This document shows, piece after piece, positions 1-8,255 of a stretch of DNA of 64,000 nucleotides; positions within the stretch are counted from its first letter, which is position 1, and each line of letters starts with the position of its first letter. Under the pieces are notes generated by a model that saw nothing but the letters and a program-made list of their open reading frames with translations, was not told the DNA's origin and did not search any database. This stretch comes from Vescimonas coprocola. GTDB lineage: Bacteria > Bacillota > Clostridia > Oscillospirales > Oscillospiraceae. The translations under genes were made by a program, and so were the position numbers. Where the stretch lies: contig NZ_AP023418.1 of assembly GCF_018408575.1 (NCBI RefSeq), positions 806,001 to 870,000 on the forward strand. Direction: 5' to 3'.

Positions 1-195
1 CAGGTCATCGCCATCGGTGAAAAGGCCCGGCTTATGGCGCAGGGAGCGGGGAATATCGCCCTGCACTTTGACACGGTGGAGCAGGCAATGCCCGCCGTCC
101 AGGAGGCCCTGACCCCCGGCACAGCCATGCTGGTAAAGGCGTCCCATGCCATGGAGTTCCACCGCATCGTGGAGGCCCTTACTCAGGAAGCATAG
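1..195 (+). CDS. murF: MurF C-terminal end (UDP-MurNAc-tripeptide--D-Ala-D-Ala ligase), partial
   Basis: The first 64 codons read through from outside the window and stop at TAG 193-195. The end of the protein (VKASHAMEFHRIVEAL) matches the usual MurF terminus, a 'VKASRGM..E.IVE.L' helix. MurF adds D-Ala-D-Ala to the cytoplasmic UDP-MurNAc-tripeptide in peptidoglycan synthesis. Only the C-terminal domain is present, so the ATP-binding part cannot be checked. The identity is inferred from the tail alone. If right, the window pairs the housekeeping D-Ala-D-Ala pathway with a vanG-type D-Ala-D-Ser operon near 38 kb. Confidence 0.7.
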   Translation, partial: QVIAIGEKARLMAQGAGNIALHFDTVEQAMPAVQEALTPGTAMLVKASHAMEFHRIVEALTQEA

Positions 196-231
196 TATAC
201 ATCTGAAAACAACGAAACGGACGAAATATCT

Positions 232-2124
232 ATGATCGATATCAGCGTGAACCGGCTGGTCAAGTCCTTTGACCTGGAAAAGAAAATATTGGATGGCATC
301 ACCTTCCAGATCGACACCGGGGAGCGGGTGGGCCTGCTGGGGAAAAACGGCGCCGGTAAGACCACCTTATTTCGTATCCTCACCGGAGAACTGGACTACG
401 ATGAGGGACAGGTAATGGTGGCCCCCGACCGCCGGGTGGGCCTGATCTCCCAGATCCCGGTGTATCCCGACGGATACACCGTGGAGGATGTGCTGCGCTC
501 TGCCTTTGAACGGATGTTCCGGATGAAGGAGGAGATGGACCGCCTTACCGAGCAGATGGCGGCGGGAGACAGCTCTTCCCAGACCCTGAAGCGGTACGGC
601 GAGCTGACGGCCCGGTTCGAGGGGTTGGGCGGCTACGATACGGATACCGCCGTCAACAAGGTGGCCAACGGCCTCTCCATCGATACCGAGATGCGCCAGC
701 GGCTCTTTGACCAACTCTCCGGCGGGGAAAAGACACGGGTGAATTTGGGCCGTCTGATCTTAGAGGACACGGATATCCTGCTGCTGGACGAGCCCACCAA
801 CCATCTGGACCTTCAGGCCACGGAGTGGCTGGAGGAATATATCCGCACCTTCCGTGGCACGGTGGTGACCATCTCCCACGACCGGTATTTTCTGGACCGC
901 ACCGTTACCCGCATCATCGAGGTGCTGGACGGAAAGGCGGAGTTTTACAGCGGGAATTACAGCTTCTACGCCGTGGAGAAGGAGCGCCGCTACCAGGAGC
1001 GCCTGAAGCAGTATCTCAAGGAGCAGGCCAAGATCCAGCAGCTGGAAAAGGCTGCCGAGCAGATGCACCTGTGGGCCTTCATGGGCAATGACGCCCTCCA
1101 TAAGCGGGCCTTCTCCATGGAAAAGCGCATCCAGCGGATGCGTACTACGGAGAAGCCCACCAAGGCCAAAAAAATGGATGCCCGCTTTGCCAGCCGCCAG
1201 TTCAAGGGCGACGAGGTGCTGCAGGTGAAGGGGGTTTCCAAGGCCTTCGACGGACGGACACTGTTCTCCGACATCTATTTGCGGGTGGAGGATGGTGAGC
1301 GCATCGCCCTGATCGGCGAAAACGGCACCGGAAAGACGACGCTGCTGAATATGCTGCTGGGGATAGAGCCCACAGACAGCGGCATCTTTAAGCTGGGGCC
1401 GTCTATAAAGGCAGCGTACTTGCCACAGATCATTCACTTTGACCACCCGGAGCGCAGCATTTTGGATACTATGCTGTACGAGAAAAAGGGTATGACGGCC
1501 CAGAGCGCCCGGAACCGGCTGGCCGCCTACCAGTTTCAGGGGGAGGATGTGTTCAAGCCGGTGTCGGTGCTGTCCGGCGGCGAGCTGAGCCGCCTGCGGC
1601 TGTGTATGCTGATGGACGAGGAGATCAACCTCCTCATTCTGGACGAGCCTACCAACCATTTGGACATTGCCGCACGGGAGTGGATCGAAGAGGCGGTGGA
1701 GGCCTTTGACGGCACGCTGCTGTTCGTCTCCCACGATCGCTACTTCATCCAGCGGTTTGCCACCCGTATCTGGGAGCTGGCGGACGGCACCATCACTGAC
1801 TACCCCATGGGCTTTGCCCAGTACCGGGCGGTGAAGGCGCAGGAGAAGGCTCCCCAGCCGGTGAAGGCTCAGGAGAAGAAAGGGGATACCCGTCCGCCAC
1901 GTGGAAACCGCAGCCAGCAGGCCGCCCGGCGGCAGCTGACCATCTGCGAAACAGGGATCAGCAAGCTGGAGGCGGAGTGCCGCCGGCTGGACGAGGAGAT
2001 GGCGGCCCACGCCTGCGATGCCGGGGAACTGAATCGGCTCTATCAGGAGAAGCAGGAGGTAGAGGCCCGGCTGGAGCAGGAAATGGCCCGCTGGGAGGAG
2101 CTTTCTCTGCAGATTGAGGAGTAA
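232..2124 (+). CDS. ABC-F family ATPase (Uup/YdiF-like), 630 aa
   Basis: Two ABC ATPase domains lie in one soluble chain with no membrane segments, the hallmark of ABC-F ribosome-associated proteins. Walker A 1 is GKNGAGKTT (residues 37-45), with LSGGEKTR and LLLDEPTNHLD near 163-190. Walker A 2 is GENGTGKTT (about 362-370), with LSGGELSR and LILDEPTNHLD near 446-470. Between them is the charged linker (about 240-320, EKERRYQERLKQ). The last ~90 residues form a Glu/Arg-rich predicted coiled coil, as in Uup/YdiF. ABC-F proteins act on ribosomes or, for Uup, on branched DNA intermediates; some give antibiotic resistance, but nothing here assigns that role. The ribosome-binding site before 232 is weak. 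Confidence 0.9.
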   Translation: MIDISVNRLVKSFDLEKKILDGITFQIDTGERVGLLGKNGAGKTTLFRILTGELDYDEGQVMVAPDRRVGLISQIPVYPDGYTVEDVLRSAFERMFRMKEEMDRLTEQMAAGDSSSQTLKRYGELTARFEGLGGYDTDTAVNKVANGLSIDTEMRQRLFDQLSGGEKTRVNLGRLILEDTDILLLDEPTNHLDLQATEWLEEYIRTFRGTVVTISHDRYFLDRTVTRIIEVLDGKAEFYSGNYSFYAVEKERRYQERLKQYLKEQAKIQQLEKAAEQMHLWAFMGNDALHKRAFSMEKRIQRMRTTEKPTKAKKMDARFASRQFKGDEVLQVKGVSKAFDGRTLFSDIYLRVEDGERIALIGENGTGKTTLLNMLLGIEPTDSGIFKLGPSIKAAYLPQIIHFDHPERSILDTMLYEKKGMTAQSARNRLAAYQFQGEDVFKPVSVLSGGELSRLRLCMLMDEEINLLILDEPTNHLDIAAREWIEEAVEAFDGTLLFVSHDRYFIQRFATRIWELADGTITDYPMGFAQYRAVKAQEKAPQPVKAQEKKGDTRPPRGNRSQQAARRQLTICETGISKLEAECRRLDEEMAAHACDAGELNRLYQEKQEVEARLEQEMARWEELSLQIEE

Positions 2125-2191
2125 CACGCCTTGAAAAAGCTGAGAAGTATTATCACTTTACAGATATTGTAATAACAAGGAAATTCTACTC

Positions 2192-2209
2192 TGGCCTGCT
2201 CCGGCAGGC
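2192..2209 (+). other. Short GC-rich hairpin upstream of the flavodoxin-like gene
   Basis: GGCCTGC-tccg-GCAGGCC forms a 7-bp stem-loop in the 103-bp gap after the ABC-F gene, immediately before the strong ribosome-binding site (AGGAGG) of the next gene. There is no U-tract, so it is more likely a leader hairpin or a weak terminator. An AT-rich stretch precedes it (2140-2185) with the ACTTTACAG motif discussed in the findings. Confidence 0.4.
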
Positions 2210-2227
2210 CATCAGGAGGCACCATAG

Positions 2228-2719
2228 ATGAGCGACATTTTGTGTTTATACTATTCCCGCAGCGGCAATACCCGTCAGACTATGGCGGAGATCGCCGAGG
2301 CGCTGGAAGCCGAGCTGGTGGAGTTTACCGACGGCGTGGACCGGCAGGGGCGGAAGGGATATTTCCGCTCCGGGCTGGATGCCATGCGGCGCTCCACCCA
2401 TCCGCTGGAGAAATTCGAGACGGCTAAGCCCTTGGAGGAATACCGACTGGTAATTTTGGGCAGCCCCGTGTGGGCCGGACGGTGTGCCAGCCCCGTGCGT
2501 GGGCTGCTGAAGCGCCGGGGGCAGGAGCTGAGTCGGGTGGCCTATGTGCTGACCCGAGGCGGCGATAAGCGGTATGAGGAGGTCTATCGGCAGATGGACA
2601 GCTACACCGCCCAGCCCCATCTGCTGGAGGCATCCCTGCGGCCTGGCTCCGTGGGCTATGTGTTCTGGCGGGATAAATTCATTCAGGACGTGCAGCGCTA
2701 TCTGGCAGAGCAGACGTAA
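2228..2719 (+). CDS. Flavodoxin-like protein, 163 aa
   Basis: The N-terminus YYSRSGNTRQTM is the flavodoxin FMN-phosphate loop (S/T-x-(S/T)-G-N-T) after the first beta strand. The core strand LVILGSPVWAG (about residues 75-85) is the typical second flavin-contacting loop. It is probably a cytoplasmic FMN-binding electron-transfer protein or a WrbA/flavodoxin-family oxidoreductase; the redox partner is unknown. The start has a clear AGGAGG site. prfA begins 9 bp after its stop codon, so co-transcription is likely. Confidence 0.8.
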   Translation: MSDILCLYYSRSGNTRQTMAEIAEALEAELVEFTDGVDRQGRKGYFRSGLDAMRRSTHPLEKFETAKPLEEYRLVILGSPVWAGRCASPVRGLLKRRGQELSRVAYVLTRGGDKRYEEVYRQMDSYTAQPHLLEASLRPGSVGYVFWRDKFIQDVQRYLAEQT

Positions 2720-2728
2720 GGAGGCCCC

Positions 2729-3805
2729 ATGGAAGATCGGCTGAATCAAATTGCGGAGCGGCTGCGGCAGGTGGAGCGTGAGCTGGCCGATCCGGCGGTG
2801 TACAGCGACCAGCAGCGGCTGAAGAACCTGAGCAGGGAGCAGAAGGAGCTGACGCCTGTGGTGGAAACCTTTACTGCTTTACAGCAGATGGAGCAAGCCA
2901 TCGCAGAGGCACGGGAGATGCTGTCGGACCCGGAGCTGAGGGAGCTGGCCCAAGAGGAGCTGACACGGATCAAGGAGCAGCGGGAGCGGCTGGCCGAGGA
3001 GCTGAAGCGCCTGCTGCTGCCCAGAGACCCCAACGATGAAAAAAGTGTGGTTCTGGAGATTCGGGGCGGTGTCGGCGGCGAGGAGGGCGCTCTATTTGCG
3101 GCGGACCTGCTGCGGATGTACACCATGTACGCCGAGCGCCGGGGCTGGCAGCTGGAGATCGTCAGTCAGAACGTCACGGAGCTGGGCGGCGTGAAGGAGG
3201 TCTGTGCCACGGTGGAGGGCGACGGAGCGTGGTCCCGGCTGAAATTCGAGGCCGGTACCCACCGGGTGCAGCGGGTGCCGGAGACGGAATCCGGCGGACG
3301 CATCCAGACCTCCGCCGCCACGGTGGCGGTGATGCCGGAGGCGGAGGAGACGGAGCTTTCCATCGACCCCAAGGATCTGCAGATCGACACCTTCCGCTCC
3401 AGCGGCGCAGGAGGACAACACGTCAACAAGACAGAGTCCGCCATCCGCATTACGCACCTGCCCACCGGTACGGTGGTGGAGTGTCAGGACGAGCGGAGCC
3501 AGTATAAGAACAAGGATCGGGCCATGAAGATCCTGCGAAGCAAGCTCTACGAGGCGGAGCAGGCCCGGCAGAACGCCGAGATCGCTGCCACCCGGCGCAG
3601 TCAGGTGGGGACCGGTGACCGCAGCGGCAAGATACGTACCTATAATTTTCCCCAGAACCGTGTGACGGACCACCGCCTCACGGGGGACAGTAAAAATTTC
3701 AACCTCGCCGCCGTCATCAACGGCGACTTGGATGCCCTCATCGATGCGCTGACGCTGGCCGATCAGACCCGGCGGCTGCAGGAGGGTTATGAGAAAGGAG
3801 AATGA
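2729..3805 (+). CDS. prfA: Peptide chain release factor 1 (RF1), 358 aa
   Basis: RF1 reads UAA/UAG stop codons and triggers hydrolysis of peptidyl-tRNA on the ribosome. The catalytic GGQ is at residues 228-230 in [12 protein letters not shown]. The codon-recognition segment is [15 protein letters not shown], with PET in place of the E. coli PAT tripeptide; RF2 would carry SPF. The length is normal for RF1. The N-terminal domain is a Glu/Arg-rich coiled bundle. Translation starts at an AAGGAGG site, 9 bp after the flavodoxin-like gene. The LUD-domain gene begins 4 bp after the RF1 stop codon. Confidence 0.97.
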   Translation: MEDRLNQIAERLRQVERELADPAVYSDQQRLKNLSREQKELTPVVETFTALQQMEQAIAEAREMLSDPELRELAQEELTRIKEQRERLAEELKRLLLPRDPNDEKSVVLEIRGGVGGEEGALFAADLLRMYTMYAERRGWQLEIVSQNVTELGGVKEVCATVEGDGAWSRLKFEAGTHRVQRVPETESGGRIQTSAATVAVMPEAEETELSIDPKDLQIDTFRSSGAGGQHVNKTESAIRITHLPTGTVVECQDERSQYKNKDRAMKILRSKLYEAEQARQNAEIAATRRSQVGTGDRSGKIRTYNFPQNRVTDHRLTGDSKNFNLAAVINGDLDALIDALTLADQTRRLQEGYEKGE

Positions 3806-3808
3806 GCC

Positions 3809-4450
3809 ATGGATGCAAACACGAAGAAGCGATACGACAAGGCTGGTCCGCAGGTGGTGAAGGCGCTGGAAAAGCGCCACTTCGAGGCCTACTACGTCTC
3901 CACGGCGGCAGAGGCTGTGGAGAAAGTGGTGGAGCTGATCCCCAAGGAGCACACGGTGTCCTGGGGCGGCACCGCCACGGTGGACGCACTGGGGATCAAG
4001 CAGCGGCTGGCGCAAGAGGGCATCGCCCTCATTGACCGGGATACGGCCCAGACGCCGCAGGAGCGGCAGGAGATGCTGAAGAAGGCGCTGACCTGCGGCA
4101 CCTTCCTGATGAGCAGCAACGCCATCTCCGCCGACGGTCAGTTGGTGAACATTGACGGCACCGGTAACCGTGTGGCAGCTCTGTGTTTCGGACCGGAGCA
4201 GGTCATTGTGGTGGCGGGCATGAACAAGGTGGCCGGAGATCTGGAGGGAGCCATGCGCCGGGCCAGAGAGGTCGCCGCTCCCGTCAACGCTCAGCGGTTT
4301 GCCGGGCTCAAGACTCCATGTTCCGTCACCGGCCTGTGCGCCGACTGTACGGGGCCTGACAGCATCTGCTGCCAGATCGTCACCACCCGCATCTGTCGCC
4401 CGGCAGGCCGCATCAAGGTGGTGCTGGTGGGCGAGGAGCTGGGTTTCTGA
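3809..4450 (+). CDS. LUD-domain protein (LutC/YkgG-like), 213 aa
   Basis: The protein fits the LUD (lactate utilization, DUF162) fold. Visible elements are WGGTATVDALGI (about residues 50-62), a SSNAISADGQLVNIDGTGNRVA segment around 104-125, GPEQVIVVAGMNKV, and a Cys-rich C-terminal stretch with CADC and SICC before VVLVGEELGF. LutC works with LutA/LutB in iron-sulfur-dependent lactate oxidation, but no lutA or lutB is adjacent, so the role is open. Stand-alone LUD proteins of this size are common in Clostridia. It is probably translationally coupled to prfA. Confidence 0.8.
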   Translation: MDANTKKRYDKAGPQVVKALEKRHFEAYYVSTAAEAVEKVVELIPKEHTVSWGGTATVDALGIKQRLAQEGIALIDRDTAQTPQERQEMLKKALTCGTFLMSSNAISADGQLVNIDGTGNRVAALCFGPEQVIVVAGMNKVAGDLEGAMRRAREVAAPVNAQRFAGLKTPCSVTGLCADCTGPDSICCQIVTTRICRPAGRIKVVLVGEELGF

Positions 4451-4479
4451 GAAATACGCCGCAAAAGGGAAGGATCGCA

Positions 4480-6120
4480 GTGAAAACCATTCTATTCCAT
4501 CCGGAGACGGATGCAGACGCCATCCCGCAGGCCGCCGCTATCCTGCGGCGGGGCGGGCTGCTGGGCATCCCCACGGAGACGGTATACGGTCTGGGGGCGG
4601 ACGCCCTCAACGAGACGGCGGTGCGCCATATTTTCGAGGCCAAGGGCCGTCCGCAGGATAATCCCCTCATCATCCATGTGCCGGATGCCTCGTGGCTGGA
4701 GCGGTACTGCCGGGAGGTACCGGAGACGGCCTACCGTCTGGCGGAGCGGTTCTGGCCGGGGCCGCTGACCATGATCCTGCCCCGGCGGGAGAACGTACCC
4801 CTGCAAACCACCGGCGGGCTTGAGACGGTGGGCGTGCGCTGCCCGGACCATCCGGTGACACGGGCCATCATCGAGGCTGCCGGTGTGCCGGTGGCGGCCC
4901 CCAGCGGCAACACCTCCGGACGGCCCAGCCCCACCACGGCAGGCCACATGGCGGAGGATATGGACGGCAAGATCGACGGTATCGTGGACGGCGGGCCGTG
5001 TGCGGTGGGGGTGGAGTCCACCATCATCGACCTGACGGTGACGCCGCCCCGGCTGCTGCGCCCCGGCGGACTGCCGTTGGAGGCGCTGGAGGAGGTGCTG
5101 GGTACGGTGGCGGTAGATAAGGCCGTCACCGGGCTTCTGAAGGACGGGGAAAAGCCCCGTGCGCCGGGGATGAAGTACCGTCACTACGCTCCCAAGGCGC
5201 CGGTGACGGCAGTGACCGGAGACCCGGCCCACAGCGCTCTGGTGATCCGGGGCTTGCTGCGGGAAAAGGCGGGGGTCATCTGCTTTGACGAGTTCGCTGG
5301 GTATTTTGAAGGTCATATCGTCCATCGGCTGGGGCCGTTCACGGACAAGCTGGCGCAGGCCCAGCGGGTGTTCGACGCTCTGCGCACCTTCGACGGAACG
5401 GACGTGACGGAGATTTTCGCCCAGTGTCCCGATGATGCGGGGCTGGGCTTGGCGGTAGGGAATCGGCTGAAAAAAGCGGCGGGCTTCCACCTCATTGACG
5501 GAGATGCCCCAGTGGTCATCGGCATCACCGGCGGCACCGGGTCCGGAAAGACCAGCGCCCTGCAGGCGCTGGAGGCGCTGGGCGGCACGGTATTGGACTG
5601 CGACGCCGTGTATCATCAGGCCCTGCGGGAGGACGAAGCCCTGCGCAGCCGCATCCGGGACGCCTTTGGCGAGGTGTTCCGGGGAACGGAGCTGGACCGG
5701 CAGAAGCTGGGGAGTCTCGTCTTTTCCGATCCGCAGGCGCTGGAGCGGCTCAACGGCATTATTTTCGACTATCTCCCCGGCGTGCTGCGGAGGAGGATGG
5801 AGGGAAGGGTTCTGGTGGGGTTGGATGCCATCAACCTCATAGAGAGCGGCCTGGGGGAGTTGTGCTGCCGGACGGTGGCGGTGCTGGCCCCCGGCGAGCA
5901 GCGGGTTCAGCGGATCATGCAGCGGGACCATATCCCGGAGGAGTACGCACGGCTGCGTATTCAGGCCCAGAAGCCGGACAGCTATTATCGTGAGCACTGC
6001 ACAGATGTGCTGGAAAATCAGGAGGAGACGCCGGAGGCGTTCCGGGAGAAGGCGGAGATTTTTTTCCGGGATCTGCTGCGGCAGCTCCACCATATCACCG
6101 AAGGAGGACATGAACGATGA
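4480..6120 (+). CDS. Fusion: threonylcarbamoyl-AMP synthase (Sua5/YrdC) + dephospho-CoA kinase (CoaE), 546 aa
   Basis: Two complete enzymes share one frame. Residues 1 to about 345 are a full-length Sua5 protein. The YrdC domain shows RRGGLLGIPTETVYGLGADA, KGRPQDNPL and SGRPSPTT, and the C-terminal Sua5 domain begins after PGMKYRHYAPKAPV. It makes threonylcarbamoyl-AMP for the t6A modification of tRNA. Residues 346-546 are CoaE: P-loop G-ITGGTGSGKT (348-358), DCDAVYH, an LDAINLIESGL lid equivalent to the family 'D.PLLFE.G' motif, and RIMQRDHI. It phosphorylates dephospho-CoA in the last step of CoA synthesis. The start is GTG with a GGGAAGGA site. The stop overlaps the aminopeptidase start by 4 bp (ATGA). 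Confidence 0.9.
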   Translation: MKTILFHPETDADAIPQAAAILRRGGLLGIPTETVYGLGADALNETAVRHIFEAKGRPQDNPLIIHVPDASWLERYCREVPETAYRLAERFWPGPLTMILPRRENVPLQTTGGLETVGVRCPDHPVTRAIIEAAGVPVAAPSGNTSGRPSPTTAGHMAEDMDGKIDGIVDGGPCAVGVESTIIDLTVTPPRLLRPGGLPLEALEEVLGTVAVDKAVTGLLKDGEKPRAPGMKYRHYAPKAPVTAVTGDPAHSALVIRGLLREKAGVICFDEFAGYFEGHIVHRLGPFTDKLAQAQRVFDALRTFDGTDVTEIFAQCPDDAGLGLAVGNRLKKAAGFHLIDGDAPVVIGITGGTGSGKTSALQALEALGGTVLDCDAVYHQALREDEALRSRIRDAFGEVFRGTELDRQKLGSLVFSDPQALERLNGIIFDYLPGVLRRRMEGRVLVGLDAINLIESGLGELCCRTVAVLAPGEQRVQRIMQRDHIPEEYARLRIQAQKPDSYYREHCTDVLENQEETPEAFREKAEIFFRDLLRQLHHITEGGHER

Positions 6121-7508
6121 CCGATGAAATGAAGGCCAAGAGAGAGCTGCTGTTTTCCGGCAGCAAGAACGGCTATGACCGGGTGGACCAACAGACGCTG
6201 GATGCCATGGAGGCCTATTGCCGGGACTACAAGAGCTTTTTGGACCACAGCAAGACCGAGCGGGAGTGCACGGCCCACACCGTGGCGCTGGCGGAGGCGG
6301 CGGGCTTTATCCCCTATGAGCGGGGCATGGCCCTGCAGCCCGGCGACCGGGTGTACCGGGTGAACCGGAAGAAGAGCGTGATGCTGGCCGTGATCGGCCG
6401 GGAGAGCCTGTCCGAGGGCGCACAGATCGTGGCCTGCCACATCGACTCTCCCCGTCTGGATCTGAAGCCTCATCCCATTTATGAGGACAGCGAGCTGGCC
6501 TACGGCAAGACCCATTACTACGGCGGCGTCCGTAAGTACCAGTGGGTGGCGATCCCCCTGCAGCTGCGGGGTGTGGTAGCCCTGAAGGACGGCACGGCGG
6601 TGTCCGTGGTGCTGGGCGAGGGCGACGAGCCCAAGTTCGTCATCAATGATCTGCTGCCTCATCTGGGCGGTGAACAGGGGAAGAAGCCCCTCAACGAGGC
6701 CATTGCCGGTGAGACGCTGAATATTCTTATGGGCAGCCGTCCTCTGGGCGACAGCGAGGACAGCGACCGTGTGAAGCTGCGGGTGCTGGATCTGCTCCAC
6801 GAGAAGTACGGCATCTGCGAGGATGACCTGACATCCGCCGAGCTGGAGGTGGTCCCGGCCTTTAATGCCACGGATATCGGTCTGGACGGCAGCCTCATCG
6901 GCGCCTACGGCCACGATGACCGGGTGTGCAGCTATGCGGCCCTGAAGGCTCTGCTGGAGCTGGAGACCCCCACCAAGACCGCCGTTTGTATGCTGGCGGA
7001 CAAGGAGGAGATCGGCTCTATGGGCGTCACCGGTATGCAGTCCGCCTTCTTCGATACCTTTATGGAGGATCTGTGCGAGAGTCAGGGCGTTGCCCTGCGG
7101 GTGTGCTATGAGAGCGCCTTCTGCCTGTCCTCCGACGTGACGGCGGCCTATGACCCCAATTTCGCTGAGGTGTATGAGAAGCGCAACGACGCTCAGGTGA
7201 ACCACGGTCTGGGGCTGTGCAAGTACACGGGCGCCCGTGGCAAGGGCGGCTCCTCCGATGCCGACGCCGAGACGGTGGCCTATGTCCGCCGGGTGATGGA
7301 CGAGGCTGGCGTGGTGTGGCAGATCGGTGAGATGGGCAAGATCGACGCCGGCGGCGGCGGTACGGTGGCCCAGTACATGGCCAACCGCAACATCACCACC
7401 ATTGATGCCGGTGTGCCGGTGCTGAGTATGCACGCTCCCTTCGAGACGGTGGGCAAGCTGGATTGCTACATGAACTATCTGGGCTGCAAGGCCGTCTATC
7501 TGGCGTAA
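6117..7508 (+). CDS. M18 family aminopeptidase, 463 aa
   Basis: This is a cytosolic di-metal exopeptidase of the M18 (aspartyl aminopeptidase/ApeB) family. Metal ligands and catalytic residues can be followed: CHIDSPRLDLKP (His), YGHDDRVCSYAAL (Asp), ADKEEIGSMGV (Glu-Glu), GKGGSSDADAE, and a C-terminal SMHAPFE (His). The length is normal. It is coupled to the Sua5-CoaE fusion by an ATGA overlap. A strong hairpin follows the stop codon. Confidence 0.93.
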   Translation: MTDEMKAKRELLFSGSKNGYDRVDQQTLDAMEAYCRDYKSFLDHSKTERECTAHTVALAEAAGFIPYERGMALQPGDRVYRVNRKKSVMLAVIGRESLSEGAQIVACHIDSPRLDLKPHPIYEDSELAYGKTHYYGGVRKYQWVAIPLQLRGVVALKDGTAVSVVLGEGDEPKFVINDLLPHLGGEQGKKPLNEAIAGETLNILMGSRPLGDSEDSDRVKLRVLDLLHEKYGICEDDLTSAELEVVPAFNATDIGLDGSLIGAYGHDDRVCSYAALKALLELETPTKTAVCMLADKEEIGSMGVTGMQSAFFDTFMEDLCESQGVALRVCYESAFCLSSDVTAAYDPNFAEVYEKRNDAQVNHGLGLCKYTGARGKGGSSDADAETVAYVRRVMDEAGVVWQIGEMGKIDAGGGGTVAQYMANRNITTIDAGVPVLSMHAPFETVGKLDCYMNYLGCKAVYLA

Positions 7509-7526
7509 AGTGCAAATAAATACACA

Positions 7527-7577
7527 AAACAGGAATCGGCGTGACCTTTACGGGGCAAGCCGGTTCCTGTTTCGTTA
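7527..7577 (+). terminator. Rho-independent-type terminator after the M18 gene
   Basis: AAACAGGAATCGGC (7527-7540) pairs with GCCGGTTCCTGTTT (7559-7572), with one G-T wobble. A T-rich stretch follows on the plus strand and an A/T-rich stretch flanks the other side. It lies between convergent genes and may serve both. Confidence 0.75.
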
Positions 7578-7593
7578 TTATTAAAGGAAAATG

Positions 7594-8061
7594 TCATTTG
7601 CTTCCATTCTGCGACAGCGGCAGCGCCATATACTTTTTTGTCTCGCAAAACCCCAGCGACGCATACAGGCGCAGCGCATCTCTGTTACGGGACATCACCT
7701 TCAACTCAATGCTGGCAGCGCCGCAGCCCGACGCAAACTCCTGAAACTTGCGGAATAGATCTTTGGCGATTCCCTTCCCACGGTAGCCCTCTTCGACATA
7801 CAGGGCATCGACGATGGCGATGGGCTGCAAGAGCACCTGCGGGATCCGGTATGTAAATCCATAGAGATATCCAACGATGATCCCATGGTCCTCTGCGACA
7901 TAAGCCTTACAGCCTTCTGCGGCTATTTGCCCGGCGTAATTGTCCTCTATGACGACCTCTGGACTCAAATTAGGATCAAATCGGGCCTCATAACGGATCA
8001 GCTTCGTCAGGAGTGCATCCATATGCACACAGTCATTTTTTGTGGCTTCTCGGATGTTCAT
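7594..8061 (-). CDS. GNAT family N-acetyltransferase, 155 aa
   Basis: This is a GCN5-related acetyltransferase. Motif A, the pyrophosphate-binding loop, is EEGYRGKGIAKDLF (about residues 91-104), and a C-terminal RNRDALRLYASLGF is the usual acetyl-CoA contact and dimer strand. The substrate is unknown. The gene is monocistronic or at the end of the minus-strand block. It converges on the M18 gene. Confidence 0.88.
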   Translation of the reverse strand: MNIREATKNDCVHMDALLTKLIRYEARFDPNLSPEVVIEDNYAGQIAAEGCKAYVAEDHGIIVGYLYGFTYRIPQVLLQPIAIVDALYVEEGYRGKGIAKDLFRKFQEFASGCGAASIELKVMSRNRDALRLYASLGFCETKKYMALPLSQNGSK

Positions 8062-8084
8062 AATAAATTCCTTCCGTACTTCAT

Positions 8085-8255
8085 CTACTGCCTGCGGGCG
8101 GTGAGATAGTCATCGCCAGGCCGCCAGTAGGGACAGCTGTCTGTCTGGGAGGAGAGGAAGCGCACCATCTCGTCCTCGTCCAAGTCCATGTCGCAGACAT
8201 AATCGTCGTAGTTCTCATCGTACTGATAGAACACACAGCTCTCACACTTGGTCAT
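8085..8255 (-). CDS. Small Cys/acidic protein (DUF6472-like), 56 aa
   Basis: The start chosen is the ATG at 8255, which overlaps the MATE stop codon by 4 bp (ATGA); the longer frame upstream would run inside the MATE gene. The peptide has CESCVFY, an acidic middle (DENYDDYVCDMDLDEDEM) and CPYWR, giving four cysteines suited to binding a metal. From memory it resembles the small DUF6472 family of Clostridia, which I cannot verify here. The function is unknown; coupling to a MATE exporter is the only clue. Confidence 0.75.
   Translation of the reverse strand: MTKCESCVFYQYDENYDDYVCDMDLDEDEMVRFLSSQTDSCPYWRPGDDYLTARRQ

Noticed and set aside
760-2127. 455-codon open frame antisense to the ABC-F gene
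   Set aside because: It mirrors a GC-rich gene with strong codon bias, shows no family pattern (Leu/His/Gln-rich) and has no ribosome-binding site.
4492-6111. 539-codon frame antisense to the Sua5-CoaE fusion
   Set aside because: A shadow of codon bias in GC-rich DNA; its composition (His/Arg/Gln/Pro) is not protein-like.
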